Below, one piece after another: positions 40,201-49,600 of a stretch of DNA of 64,000 bases. A model generated the notes under the pieces. That model did not search any database and had not been told where the DNA came from. It was given only the letters and a program-made list of their open reading frames with translations. Origin of the DNA: Pampus argenteus (Eukaryota > Chordata > Actinopteri > Scombriformes > Stromateidae); contig CM072873.1 of the NCBI GenBank assembly GCA_036937835.1, positions 11,458,001 to 11,522,000 of the forward strand. The letters run 5' to 3'. Each line of letters begins with the position of its first letter. Position 1 is the stretch's first letter. The translations under genes were made by a program, and so were the position numbers.

Positions 40201-42986
40201 GTGTAATATGTTGGCCGTGTCTAGTGATGAATCTACAGAGAATTATCAGTATCTCTGATACATCAGCTTCATGGAGCTTTATAGCAAGTTTCAGCTCATT
40301 GTTTTAACTGTCTGACTGCAACTTTACCGTTTTGGTTCACTCTCAGTGCTCTTATAGCGTTGTTTCCGGCCACAATAGGCAGCTATTTCAGAGATAAAGC
40401 TCTAAAAACTCATTGTACACAACCTGCTCATCACCAAACAGCAAACAAAGTTAGCTGTAGACTAGCTGGTGAACATAATGGAGCATTTAGCAGCTAAAGA
40501 GCCAGATATTTCCCTCAGGATTTCCAGCAGGATAATTGTGAGTGAGGAAAGTGAAAAAGCCTTCCTCATTACCACCACTGAGGTGCCTTTGAGCAAGACC
40601 CTTAACTCCAGCTGCTATAGTGGAGATGGTTTTTACCTTTACTTCCATTAATAAGTAAAGGTAATAAATAGACATATATTCACCAGGTGGACAGAAAAAC
40701 AACTTCAAATAAATGATAATGGAATGTGGAAATAAACAAGTTGTTAGTTTGCTAATAAGTTCAACATATCGGGTCAAATGATGATTATATGTCACTATGT
40801 CAGTGTTGTGTGCTTTTTGCTGAAAACTAGTGACCAGTTAACTCAAGCTGTTAGGCTTTAAGTGTGTGCTGAGCCCATAGATACAGAACCAATCAATGTT
40901 AGTGTACAATATAATCCATTTAAATTGTAACATTTATGTACGTCTGAAACAATTTTCACAGCTATAGATGGTTTAAAAAAAACAGTTTCCAAACGCATTG
41001 TTTTGTAAGTTTCTATGCTTAACATAAAAGATAGAAGTGTGTCACAGTAACATTACTTCTAACTGCTGACGACCTCTCTCTCTGCAGTTGGCGTATTGCA
41101 TTGTACAGTTCCTAGAGAAAGACCCAACATTAACAGAACCAGTAAGTATCAGTGCCGTGCTTTGATTATTCTGAATCCCCCATGCAGCTGTGACTTGATG
41201 CCTTCAAACGTTTCACTTCTTGTGTCCTTTGATTAAAAATAATTAAATATCTTTGTATGCAGTTGTTTATGTTCATGTCTGTGTGTGTCCTGTGGCTGCA
41301 AGACAAATTTCTCCCATGAGACACAGTTTTAACATTGATTTTTTTAATGAAAAAAACAACTTGCGTCATTCGGTAGATCAATGATGATGATGATGATGAT
41401 TGCGCTGTTTGAAATACTTAAGACTACACAAACAATCCAGGAGTGTTTTTGTGTGACTTGATTTTCTTTCTTTCAAATACCTGGATTTAAAAACGAAACA
41501 AAAGCAACAAATATTGCTTAGTGTGAGCTAATTTAATGTTTCTTCTTCCTCAGGTCATCAGAGGCTTACTGAAGTTCTGGCCAAAAACCTGCAGTCAAAA
41601 AGAGGTGAGGCTGTTGTTTCTACATGTATAAAGTGTGTGTGTGTGTGTTTGTGTGTCTCGTATAGTAAAATTTTTCCTCCCATGCTGTTGTGCAGGTGAT
41701 GTTTCTAGGGGAACTGGAGGAAATCCTGGATGTCATCGAACCCACACAGTTTGTCAAGATCCAGGAGCCGCTCTTCAAACAGATCTCCAGATGTGTCTCC
41801 AGCCCACATTTCCAGGTCAGTGACGACTCGGCAGTAAAATCCAGTCAGAATATAAAGGTCATTATCACTCTCTATCAGTGTGATTGACCTGTGATGACCT
41901 TTTTAAAGTGATTTCTGGTTTTAAATGTGGTGGATGTTTACTGTTCTCTTGTTTTTCCTGTCCTGTCCCAGGTCGCAGAGCGAGCTCTGTACTACTGGAA
42001 CAATGAGTACATCATGAGTCTGATAGAGGAAAACTCCAGCGTCATCCTGCCCATCATGTTCGCCAGCCTCTACAGGATCTCCAAAGAGCACTGGAACCCG
42101 TGAGTGGCTTCAAAAATACTCCTCAGTGTCTGATGAAATGAAAATTGAACTTGATGATTTGATATCCAGGTCTCAAGAAAGTCTGTGAATGACAGATCTT
42201 AAGCTAAGAAAACACATGAAAAACACAACAAAACGCTACATCCTGACACTCATATTCACACCTAGAAAAAGAAACCATCGATACAAAGAAGGGGAAAACA
42301 TAAAAGCAAACTGGATCTATTTAATGTAATGTATCCACATGTATACCACAGTGACAAGTCAATATTAACAAGTTTTGCAATAACAAATATGGATTTTATT
42401 GCTTGTTGAGGTTGAAAATACACATGCATACGCTTATAATGGACCACAGCCTTATAAATTAGAGTGTGCTGGGAGTAGGGAACGAGGAACCGGCACAAAT
42501 CTGGAGAAATAATGTCCAGAAGCGTGAAATTGAGTTTTAGTGAGAAGAAAATGCACCCAGGCAGTGAAGTTAGCGCCGGTCCTTTTCCAGTTTGAAAAAC
42601 ATTGGACTCCAATGTCCAGACAAACTAAACAAACACATTAATAAAACATAAGAATATCAAATCATTGTTTTCATATAACCGAAACTATACTTTCAGTCAG
42701 AAAGTCTACAGGTTGCTGTTTCGATTTAAGAAACATGGAATTGTCCACATAAAGATGAAAGTTTGTTGAAGCTGTTGTGAACTCTGTGTCCTCCCTCTGC
42801 TCAGGGCGATCGTGGCGTTGGTGTACAACGTTCTGAAGGCCTTCATGGAGATGAACAGTACCTTATTTGATGAACTCACAGCCACTTACAAGTCGGACCG
42901 CCAGCGGTAAGAAGCTGTTAGGATTAATGAATAATGTAATCGTTTATTATTCCTGCAGGGTGCTGCATCTCTCTCACACACACACA

Positions 42987-43035
<49 letters not shown>

Positions 43036-43942
43036 TTACTAGTATCATGTTTATATCATTATTATTGGCTGTGGTTATGATAGGAGCAGCACTGATAGTA
43101 ACAACTTCCCAGAAATGGGAAGTAGTAACTGTTGAACTTGTAGCTCTAGTAATAATAACCATAGTAATAAATAAAAGTAGTAAAAGTGAAATCTTTTTTA
43201 GATTCACCCACACTTCAGTAAATAAGACACAATGATTTACTTTTTCTATCCCAATTCCAAATTTATTTATTTATTTATACTTTTTTTTTAATGTCCAAAT
43301 ACCTGCAAAGCTGATGCTGTTCCCATCAGCTTCAGCTGTAAGAAATGTTTGCATGCTGACACATAAATTAGAGGGTAAACATTATCGTATTAGTATTGTT
43401 ATTATTGACATTAGTATTTAACTCGCGGAGTCACCAACACGGCTGTAAACCCTTAAGGCCAGTTCATGCTTTCCATGTTCCACAAGTAGCACACTAGTAA
43501 ACAGTCTGTGATTATCACAAACGGCTGTGCAGTGGTTTTCTGATCATTAAATACAATAATCTGTTTTACTCCAACCGGGCTGCTGGATCATATTTCAATG
43601 TCTCACTCGCACTTTAAACAGCACGTTCACACCAACGCAGCCACTTTATTTTACACAGAACTGTTTGCAGTCTGAATGCAGCTGAGGAGTTCTTGCTTTG
43701 CTGCTGTTGGGAAAAAGTTGAAAAAAGAAATGTGGTGGCGTAACAACAGTCCCTCCAGGAAGCTGTGATTTTGTAATAATTGAATTAAATTCATGAAATC
43801 AAAAACACCTCATCCTCCACGTTGCTGTGTTTTTATTTCCAGTGAGAAGAAGAAGGAGAAGGAGCGGGAGGAGCTGTGGAAGAAGCTGGAGGACTTGGAG
43901 CTGAAGAGGGGCCTTAGGAGCGACGGGATCATCCCAACTTAA
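16183..43942 (+). CDS. ppp2r5e: PP2A 56 kDa regulatory subunit epsilon (B56 epsilon), 13 coding exons
   Basis: B56 subunits join the PP2A scaffold and catalytic subunits and choose substrates, often through LxxIxE motifs. Coding exons are 16183-16339, 36305-36501, 37411-37512, 38033-38125, 38345-38475, 38899-38958, 39970-40078, 41088-41141, 41554-41604, 41696-41815, 41972-42099, 42805-42906 and 43843-43942. They total 1404 nt, or 467 residues plus stop, the human PPP2R5E length. All introns are GT-AG. The product is near-identical to human epsilon: N-terminal [20 protein letters not shown], a helical HEAT-like core from about residue 58, and a charged tail ending DGIIPT. The LxxIxE-pocket region LHRIYGK (about 203-209) and RAFIRK (214-219) is intact. 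The tail lacks the long extensions of the gamma and delta paralogues, supporting epsilon. The start follows a TTTCTCCCAGCAG acceptor ending at 16178. No disruption is seen. Which teleost duplicate this is (a or b) cannot be told. Confidence 0.97.
17854..17875. repeat. (GT)n microsatellite
   Basis: About 11 GT units are visible directly. Confidence 0.95.
20080..20300 (+). repeat. Teleost interspersed repeat
   Basis: Carries CCTAGCTTAGCATAATGACTG, then CAGCTAGCCTGGCTCT, then TTTTAAAGCTCACAAGTGTAC and TGTCTAATCTGTACGCAAAC. I recognise this motif order from a high-copy teleost repeat; the superfamily is not determined. Confidence 0.6.
23625..23800 (-). repeat. TTAATCGATTA-family repeat fragment
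   Basis: CAATTAGTCATTTATTCAAT, TCTTGATAATTAATGGC and the trailing segment fit a short degenerate copy. Confidence 0.4.
24245..24262. repeat. (GT)n microsatellite
   Basis: About nine GT units are visible directly. Confidence 0.9.
25217..25272. repeat. (GT)n microsatellite, about 28 units
   Basis: A pure 56-bp GT run. Open frames of alternating Cys-Val or Thr-His across it are artefacts of the repeat. Confidence 0.97.
25862..25888. repeat. (CA)n microsatellite
   Basis: A 27-bp CA run is visible directly. Confidence 0.95.
27705..27790 (+). repeat. TTAATCGATTA-family repeat fragment
   Basis: Contains GTCGAATCGATCGATGGG, TTAATCAGTTAATCGTTAG and ATTAATTGG, the family's signature end. Confidence 0.5.
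28760..28880 (+). repeat. TTAATCGATTA-family repeat fragment
   Basis: AAAATAGTTGCTGATTCATTTTCTGACTATCAATTAATCAATGAATTGAC fits the internal and end segments of the family. Confidence 0.55.
29421..29450. repeat. (GT)n microsatellite
   Basis: A 30-bp GT run with one GC interruption. A shorter CA run lies at about 29358-29374. Confidence 0.95.
30825..31390 (+). repeat. Two adjacent TTAATCGATTA-family repeats
   Basis: The first copy starts at AGAGCTGAAACGATTAGTTG (30829). The second starts at CAGGGCTACAACTAATGATT (about 31130) and ends near GTCAACTAATTGATTAATAT. Both are degenerate. Confidence 0.6.
32680..32940 (-). repeat. TTAATCGATTA-family interspersed repeat
   Basis: ATTCATCAATTAATTAAACT, AATAATCGTTCCAGCTATTC, TTGGCTTTGGGAAACGGCG, ACCATTTTGACATTTTATAGA and ACAACTAATAGATTAATCAAA occur in family order in reverse orientation. 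Confidence 0.65.
33110..33138. repeat. (CA)n microsatellite
   Basis: A 29-bp CA run with one GC interruption at its end. A second (CA)n run lies at 33466-33488. Confidence 0.95.
33466..33488. repeat. (CA)n microsatellite
   Basis: About 11 CA units are visible directly. Confidence 0.95.
35380..35510 (-). repeat. TTAATCGATTA-family repeat fragment
   Basis: TAGCTGCAATGATTGTTTGATTAGTCGATGGACAGAAAATTAATCAGCAA is the reverse-complement form of the family's end segment. Confidence 0.6.
35606..35628. repeat. (CA)n microsatellite
   Basis: About 11 CA units are visible directly. Confidence 0.95.
36305..36501 (+). CDS. ppp2r5e: ppp2r5e coding exon 2 (residues 53-118)
   Basis: Acceptor TTCGCTTATCCAG; it completes Asp53 and encodes [18 protein letters not shown] through YPEVVKM. 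The donor GTGAGG starts at 36502. This opens the HEAT-like core. A (CA)n run begins 28 bases into the next intron. Confidence 0.97.
36530..36544. repeat. Short (CA)n run beside an exon donor
   Basis: It lies 28 bases downstream of the ppp2r5e donor at 36502. Confidence 0.9.
36765..36985 (+). repeat. TTAATCGATTA-family interspersed repeat
   Basis: One of the clearer copies. It starts GGGGCTGCAGCTCACAATTA, followed by TTTTCATTATTAATTAATC, AAATGGTGAAAAATGTTGAT, CCCAAAGCCCAAGAAGACG and GACATTGAGTTTACTGTCAT. Confidence 0.7.
37294..37319. repeat. (CA)n microsatellite upstream of an exon
   Basis: It ends 91 bases before the ppp2r5e exon starting at 37411. Confidence 0.95.
37411..37512 (+). CDS. 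ppp2r5e: ppp2r5e coding exon 3 (residues 119-152)
   Basis: Acceptor TTGTCTTCCAG; encodes [18 protein letters not shown] through EASWPHLQ, phase 0 at both ends. The donor GTAAAC starts at 37513. The acidic [12 protein letters not shown] stretch is highly conserved across B56 subunits. Confidence 0.97.
37663..37707 (+). CDS. ppp2r5e: Candidate 45-nt cassette exon of ppp2r5e (unproven)
   Basis: A long pyrimidine tract and CTGCTGCCCAG end at 37662, and GTAAAA follows at 37708. The 45 nt between are open in phase 0 and would insert [15 protein letters not shown] between Gln152 and Leu153, where both flanking exons are also phase 0. The position lies in the N-terminal HEAT-like region ahead of the LxxIxE pocket. 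I do not recall such an exon in human PPP2R5E. It could be a chance splice-site pair, and the constitutive product is complete without it. Confidence 0.3.
38033..38125 (+). CDS. ppp2r5e: ppp2r5e coding exon 4 (residues 153-183)
   Basis: Acceptor CACTCTCTAG; encodes [20 protein letters not shown] through QKFVLQ, phase 0 at both ends. The donor GTGAGT starts at 38126. Confidence 0.97.
38345..38475 (+). CDS. ppp2r5e: ppp2r5e coding exon 5 (residues 184-226 plus two bases)
   Basis: Acceptor CTCCGTCCAG; encodes [18 protein letters not shown] through KQINNIFL and CG of Arg227. The donor GTGAGT starts at 38476. It carries HRIY (204-207) and RAFIRK (214-219), which line the LxxIxE peptide pocket in B56 structures. 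Confidence 0.97.
38899..38958 (+). CDS. ppp2r5e: ppp2r5e coding exon 6 (residues 227-247)
   Basis: Acceptor TGCTCTACAG; completes Arg227, encodes [19 protein letters not shown] and AG of Ser247. The donor GTATGT starts at 38959. Confidence 0.97.
38959..39969 (+). other. ppp2r5e: ppp2r5e intron 7
   Basis: No exon seen. It holds one TTAATCGATTA-family repeat and a CT run (39943-39960) directly before the next exon. Confidence 0.7.
39450..39745 (+). repeat. TTAATCGATTA-family interspersed repeat, both ends present
   Basis: Runs from CAGGCTGCAACTAACAATTA to CGATCGACTAATCATTGCAG, with AATAGTTGCAGATTAATTCT inside. The ends are inverted relative to each other, suggesting a MITE of about 300 bp. 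Confidence 0.7.
39970..40078 (+). CDS. ppp2r5e: ppp2r5e coding exon 7 (residues 247-283)
   Basis: Acceptor TCTCTATCTCCCAG; completes Ser247 and encodes [20 protein letters not shown] through SLFHAQ. The donor GTAATA starts at 40079. Confidence 0.97.
40079..41087 (+). other. ppp2r5e: ppp2r5e intron 8
   Basis: No exon seen. About 40260-40620 resembles teleost interspersed repeats. Confidence 0.65.
40260..40620 (+). repeat. Teleost interspersed repeat(s)
   Basis: Contains AACATAATGGAGCATTTAGC, AGCTAAAGAGCCAGATATTT and TGAGGTGCCTTTGAGCAAGA, strings I recognise from high-copy teleost repeats. The boundaries are approximate and two elements may be adjacent. Confidence 0.5.
41088..41141 (+). CDS. 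ppp2r5e: ppp2r5e coding exon 8 (residues 284-301)
   Basis: Acceptor CTCTCTCTGCAG; encodes [18 protein letters not shown], phase 0 at both ends. The donor GTAAGT starts at 41142. Confidence 0.97.
41381..41401. repeat. (GAT)n microsatellite
   Basis: About seven GAT units in the intron between coding exons 8 and 9. Confidence 0.9.
41554..41604 (+). CDS. ppp2r5e: ppp2r5e coding exon 9 (residues 302-318)
   Basis: Acceptor TTCTTCCTCAG; encodes [17 protein letters not shown], phase 0 at both ends. The donor GTGAGG starts at 41605. The following intron is only 91 bp and contains a GT repeat. Confidence 0.97.
41633..41656. repeat. GT-rich repeat inside a 91-bp intron
   Basis: It occupies about a quarter of the intron at 41605-41695. 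Confidence 0.9.
41696..41815 (+). CDS. ppp2r5e: ppp2r5e coding exon 10 (residues 319-358)
   Basis: Acceptor TGCTGTTGTGCAG; encodes [20 protein letters not shown] through VSSPHFQ, phase 0 at both ends. The donor GTCAGT starts at 41816. Confidence 0.97.
41972..42099 (+). CDS. ppp2r5e: ppp2r5e coding exon 11 (residues 359-400 plus two bases)
   Basis: Acceptor TCCTGTCCCAG; encodes [20 protein letters not shown] through SKEHWN and CC of Pro401. The donor GTGAGT starts at 42100. Confidence 0.97.
42100..42804 (+). other. ppp2r5e: ppp2r5e intron 12
   Basis: No exon, RNA gene or recognisable repeat was seen. Confidence 0.6.
42805..42906 (+). CDS. ppp2r5e: ppp2r5e coding exon 12 (residues 401-435)
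   Basis: Acceptor CCTCTGCTCAG; completes Pro401, encodes [18 protein letters not shown] through KSDRQ and CG of Arg435. The donor GTAAGA starts at 42907. Confidence 0.97.
42975..43033. repeat. (CA)n microsatellite, about 29 units
   Basis: A 59-bp CA run with one TC interruption, 68 bp downstream of an exon donor. Confidence 0.97.
43034..43842 (+). other. ppp2r5e: Remainder of ppp2r5e intron 13
   Basis: No exon seen. It is AT-rich with short ATT/AAT runs. Confidence 0.6.
43843..43942 (+). CDS. ppp2r5e: ppp2r5e coding exon 13 (residues 435-467 and stop)
   Basis: Acceptor TTTTATTTCCAG; completes Arg435, encodes [20 protein letters not shown] and ends SDGIIPT then TAA at 43940-43942. It is a charged, probably helical C-terminus. 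Confidence 0.97.
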
Positions 43943-46500
43943 CGAAGACAGCGCAGTGCTCCCCTCTGCCCTGCCCACCTCTCCTCCCCCCTCCTCTCCC
44001 CCTCTAACTCTCCCTCCCCTCCATCCTGACCCCGACCCCCTCCTCCCCCACATCAGCCATGTCTGCCCAGAGCCTCGAGAAATCTCTGATAAAGGCCGTC
44101 GTCTCTGGATGGACACGGAGTGCCCGCTGGTTTCTTAATTTTTATTTTTTTTTCTTGTTTTTTTTTTTCTCCTGTGTTTGTGCGACTTACTTTACAGTAG
44201 ATTCATCACGTCTGTTTTCATTATTTCAACAACACTGTAAATAATTCTTTTTTTTTTTTTTTTTCCCTTAAACTGATATTATTGCAAACAGAAAAATAAA
44301 ACAATAATAATAAAAAAAGGAAGAAAAAAATAGAAAATGAGAAAATGACTTGTGTTGGAGGGGGATTTAAACAAAAAAATATTTTGGACTGTAGGACATG
44401 AAATGAACTCTTGAAAAACAAAAAAAACATCAAAAAAAGAGAAGATAGATTGATTTTAACTCTTCATCCCGCTCTTCTTCAGTACAGTCCCATATGTAAT
44501 TTTTTTTCTCCTGGTTCTCCTCTTTGCTTTTCCTCTCGTTGCCTCCATCTTTCTGTTTCTCTCTCTGATGGTGCGTCTTTAATTTCTGCCCCGATGTAGG
44601 ACATCTGGACTGATTATGAGTCCCCTGCTCCCCCTTCTTTCCTCCCAAAGGTTCCTAGTGGACCGTCCCTCTCTCCTCTCTGGCCCGCCTGTCTACAGGT
44701 TTTCCTCCTCTGTTTTAAACAGGGAACAAAAACAAATACAGGGATTTTATCTCACACACATTTCAACCATCTCTTTTAGTGAGTCTACATGTGTGTTCAT
44801 AGTACAGTTGAGTACTAAGGTAAAGATGGAACAATAAATCTTTGATAAGTCTTGATATGTCTCTAAAGTAGGAATTTGTGCACTCAATAAACACATTTAA
44901 TTCCTTCAACGTCTAAACTCAAATTACAAAATTAATTCTTACAGCTAAACATTTTTGCTCCCGAAATACTGAAAAATGTTATCTCTAAAAGTGAAAAAAA
45001 ATCTAGTATCATGTCACTTATGTAAAAATGAAAATGATTCAGATAAACATAGAAATTGCACACATAGCTCAGGTTTCCATTATCTCAGATAACATTGTTA
45101 ATTGGGCTTATAAACTACAGAATAAAACTCTAAATTAAAAGGTTTCCCAGTAATCGTTATGTTTGGAGGTTTCCGTCAATATCTAAATAATCCAGGTGAT
45201 GGTTGTCCGTCAAGCACAAGCAGGGACTTCTGTAGCTGATAGATACAACACAGCCTTTCATGGTGCAGATTCACAAAAGTAAAGAAATACAAAACAACAG
45301 TTTGCGTCATCAGATCCGTGAATATGAGTTAATGTTGGAACATGCAATATTTTATTTTTTTAGAAATGTGTCAGGTCGTGAACCTCAAACACTTGAACAT
45401 AAAGGGAGTGAAGACACCTGGTTTTTAGGAGTTTAAGCACTACATTACGTGACTGAAATCAAAATATTGAATGCACAAATTAGTAATTTAAGGACATTTC
45501 TAAAATGAGGATGTATAAAGTTTCCTGAACACATGTAAACACGCTCAATTTTCCACTGTCATCCTCCTCCCTCAAAATGATGTCCTGTGTTTCACCAATG
45601 GATTATTTTCTCCATCTTTTTTTCCCCCTCTCTTCTTTCTGACCTTTGACCTTGCTCTTACCTCCTAACCTACCCACCATACCATGTATCAGTCTGGCAC
45701 TGGTACCCTCCTCCAGCCATAACTGGGGGGTGGAGGAAAAAAAAAAGACAACAATTAACAAATGAAAACAACAAAAAAAGAAATCCTTAGAGGAGCGCCA
45801 AAATTCTTCCTCCTGTTGTAAAAGACGAGCGCCCCACCTCCACCTCACCCTCTCCTCCCCCAGCCCACCGGGGGGCGCTGCGTTGGCTTTTCACAGTATT
45901 ACAATAACAGAAACAGTGACAAAAAAAGACAACCCTGTACATTGTTATTGAATGCAGTACACTGATAATCTTGTATCTTGTAGTAATTTAGCCTATGTTT
46001 TTGCTTAGGAAACTGTGGAGAGGAGTATCCAGTATATAAAGTGGTATTATGGAACAAGACTTCCTGGTATTTATGATAGTGTTTCCCCCCTTTAAGTCTG
46101 TTTTTCTTTTGTCTCACTCCTCCCTCTTTTCTTGGTTTTTATCTCATTTTGGATATTTTGATGAAGTTTCTTTTGACCATTGGATATATTTTTTTTTAGT
46201 TGGGGGAGGGAGGGAGGGGAGGTTTGTTTGGGGTGAGGGTGTGGGCTGGTAGGCAGGGGTCAGAGGTCAGAGGGGGGATGGCCGGGGTATAGAGAGGGAA
46301 GGCACGGAGCAGACCGCTTTGCTCAATTGGGATGTTGACAGCGACCCTTCCCTCTCCCTCGCAGAATTAATGTGTGCTTTAGAACGGCCCAGATATAATA
46401 TGATTTAAAAACTGAAAAAAAAAGATAAAAAAGGGTTGGAGAAATACAAATGTTTAATTATTTTAAAAAATAAAGAGATATTAAATTAAACCTGTTTTGT
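43943..46500 (+). other. ppp2r5e: ppp2r5e 3' UTR, probable extent
   Basis: It starts with a C/T-rich stretch (43955-44055). AATAAA signals occur at 44295-44300, 44833-44838, 44886-44891 and 46469-46474. The last is followed within 75 bp by a long GT run, a good downstream element for cleavage. Several alternative 3' ends are therefore possible. Human PPP2R5E also has a long 3' UTR. The exact end is inferred. Confidence 0.55.
46202..46219 (+). promoter_or_regulatory. G-quadruplex motif in the 3' UTR region
   Basis: Four G-runs separated by single A bases (GGGGG A GGG A GGG A GGGG) fit the standard G4 pattern on the transcribed plus-strand sequence. Confidence 0.6.
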
Positions 46501-46541
46501 GATAAAGCCCAGATGCTGAATTGCTTTATTTTACTGGGTTC

Positions 46542-46670
<129 letters not shown>

Positions 46671-46699
46671 TTTGTGTGTTTGTTTGTGTGTTCATTATT

Positions 46700-49600
46700 C
46701 TATCTTTGTGAGGACCAATTTGATTTTGCAGCAGAACAGAGGACATGTCTTAAAGGGGATATAATCAACTTTTTTATGATTTTCTTTTATTCATATACTG
46801 TTATGATGTTGGATGTTAAACACGGTTAAAGTTCCAAAGCGTGAGGTGACCGTATGTAGAAATGTTGGCTACAGGTCACAAGTCAGGGCTTAAAGAAACA
46901 GGAGCTAAAACTGAGGGGCTGCATAAGATAAATGAGGGTTTTAATTGTAAATCATTAAAATATATTCTAGCAGACCCCCAGAACATATAACTATAGACCT
47001 GGACATGTGTGGAGTATTGTTTGGTAATAGTGTTCACTTGTTCTGTTGGAGAGTTAAAGGGGATCCTAAAAATCCCCATTGAAACTTCCCAAAGCACAAA
47101 GTGGCTTCTTCAAATGATTTGTCGGAGCAAAGAGATTTCATCAACAATCATAAATGACATTTGAAAAGCTGGAAATATTTAGCAGTTTTGTTTGAAAACA
47201 TCCATTCGTTGATTCGTTGCTTATTATCTTCAGAGGGGAGACGGTGTGCAGTTGGAAAGAAGTGAGGTTAGCAGACGTCTGTGGCCCCCACCTCATCTCT
47301 GCTGAAGGCGAGCAGCTCCGAGCTACATTAGCTGCTACTAGCTTAACACACCTGAATCTCTGACTGGACTGTCAGTGGTCGAGTGGCATTGTGGGTAATG
47401 TAGGTGCCAGGTTTTGACGAGGGAAAAAAAAATGACTTGCACATAGTGAGTCTCATAGTAGTGCAATGGAACTGTGTGTCATGTCATGACTTATTTACCT
47501 TTTAAACTACAAGTGGGATTGTTATAACAGTAGATTGTGCTGCAGGAAGCTTTTCACTCTTTTTTTGTGTTAACTTGAAGCTGGAAGTAAACAAACAAAC
47601 AATCTCAACAAAAGATCCAGAAGTTAAAGAGGTGCAGCTCGAAGAAAGAGTGACGGCGATGACATCACAACCCTGAGCAGGTCTGACCAACCAAAACACC
47701 TGAAAACACCCGAGTAAGTGGACGATGAGTGTCTGTGGGCTTTAATTAACAAAGACACCGTTTCAGTGTACAGTAGAGGGGAGGCTCCACTAATATTAAT
47801 ATAAAATATTACATAGACACTTTAGTTCAGAGTTTCAACAGCAGTTCAAAGAAGCTTCACCTCAAAACTGTATATTTGTTTGCACAGTTAAGACATGATG
47901 GTAAAAGAAAATAAATAATGAAACAGTATTATCCATTACCTTTGCACATATTGTTGGTTTATAGACACAATATTGGATTTATATACAATATGTAACTTTA
48001 TATTCCTTAAATATATGTTTTCTTTTTAATATGTTATTTAGTGCTACTTATGTTCTATCTTTTTAGCCAAATTTAGTTTTCTTTTATTCTAATATAAAAT
48101 ACCTATTTGTAAAGATGAAACTTGAACATTGGATTAAAGGACGGGTAAAGGAAAAGAAAAGATTTATCACTCGATTTGCTAAAAACATCTGAGGTGAACT
48201 CAGATTAAAATTAAAAGTTGGATAGTGAGAGCTTCTCTTATTGAACTCAGGAGCAGAGCAGTACTCCAGTCTGCCAACAGAGGTCAGCAAAGACCTGCTG
48301 ATCAGTGAACTCACTCCTGTGTAAAACTTAATATTTGAGTGACAAAAAAAGAAATACAAGCTAAAAGTAACTTTGAGAAAGGTTTAGGTGTTATTCTTCA
48401 GTCCCGACTGCAGTGAATTGAAGTGTTAAAAGTGGTAAAATAAGGATTAAAGGCAAGTCGACCCAAAATGTTCTCTCTCAAGGTCAGTTTTCAGTCCACG
48501 TAACCACTGGTTCACATCAAGGACGTGTTCTGTCTTCCTTCCTTTATATTCTTTACACAAACAGCTGTCAAAGTAAATACCAGAACAGACACAAGCAGAG
48601 GAACTGGGCCAGTAGTTGACCACTTTGTGTCATAGTTTAAGGAGTCTTTTCTTGAGTTGTCTAAAACCAAGAAAATGATCATCGGCTTTAGGAAGTCAGA
48701 ACCAAATCCAAAACTTGACAGATACTGAGGGAAATGAATAAGAAGAACAGGCTCAAATTAAAGGACAAATTCAATTTATCAAGTCTTAAAACAACAGTCA
48801 GGTGCTGAAATGAACACTGACACGTGTTTTTCGGGGTATAATCATTCTTCCTGTTCATACTGACCAATAGAAGAGCCCTTCATAATGTACTTACGATGTA
48901 AGGGATAAGAACGAACTCCACAGTCCTCCTTCTGTGCAAAAATGTATTTAAAAGTTTATCTGAAGCTAATATGAAGCTTCAAACAAGTCAAATCAACTAA
49001 GTTAGAAACTATTTGAAATATTAATAATTTTGCAGATTGATCCTGTGTTGGTGTTTGGCTCAGTAGCGGTCACACACACAGGAGACCAGAGACAGTCGGG
49101 ATTGTAATTAACAGTGTGGGTGGAGGTGTGCTGGTAACCATTTATCTCATTAGGATCACCTGTCGAGCATAAAAACCCTGACAGGTCAGAGTGAAAAAGA
49201 AGTTTTTTAAAAGACTCGTCCACATGTTCCCCTCCGTTTTGTCCAGGTAATTACTGGACAGTTTGCAACGCCTCAGCGCACTCTTTATAGAAAAAAGTCA
49301 GAGAACGGGGTCGTGATTAATTATCCCACAGCCCTGATAATTCAGCTGATTACCCCTCACCACTCTTTCTCTGCACCGCACACATTTAGCTTTTTTTACT
49401 GTGTCCTCGGCTCACAGCCCCTCCTGACAGAGTCTGAGATACACAGCATTTAATGAACACGAAGAACAAGAAGCACTCAAAATCCCCAAACAGCTAAATG
49501 CTGCTTACAGGAAGCGGCGGCGGTGAGAAAACAGTCCTGTAAGAACAGTTAGTAAATGTGGTTGTAGCGTTTATTGCATGGCTGTGGTGGTCTGGTGGTA

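Noticed and set aside
46255..46270. GGGTCAGAGGTCA as a nuclear-receptor DR1 site
   Set aside because: It lies in a G-rich 3' UTR tract with tandem GAGGTCA-like sequence; composition alone explains it and nothing else suggests an enhancer.
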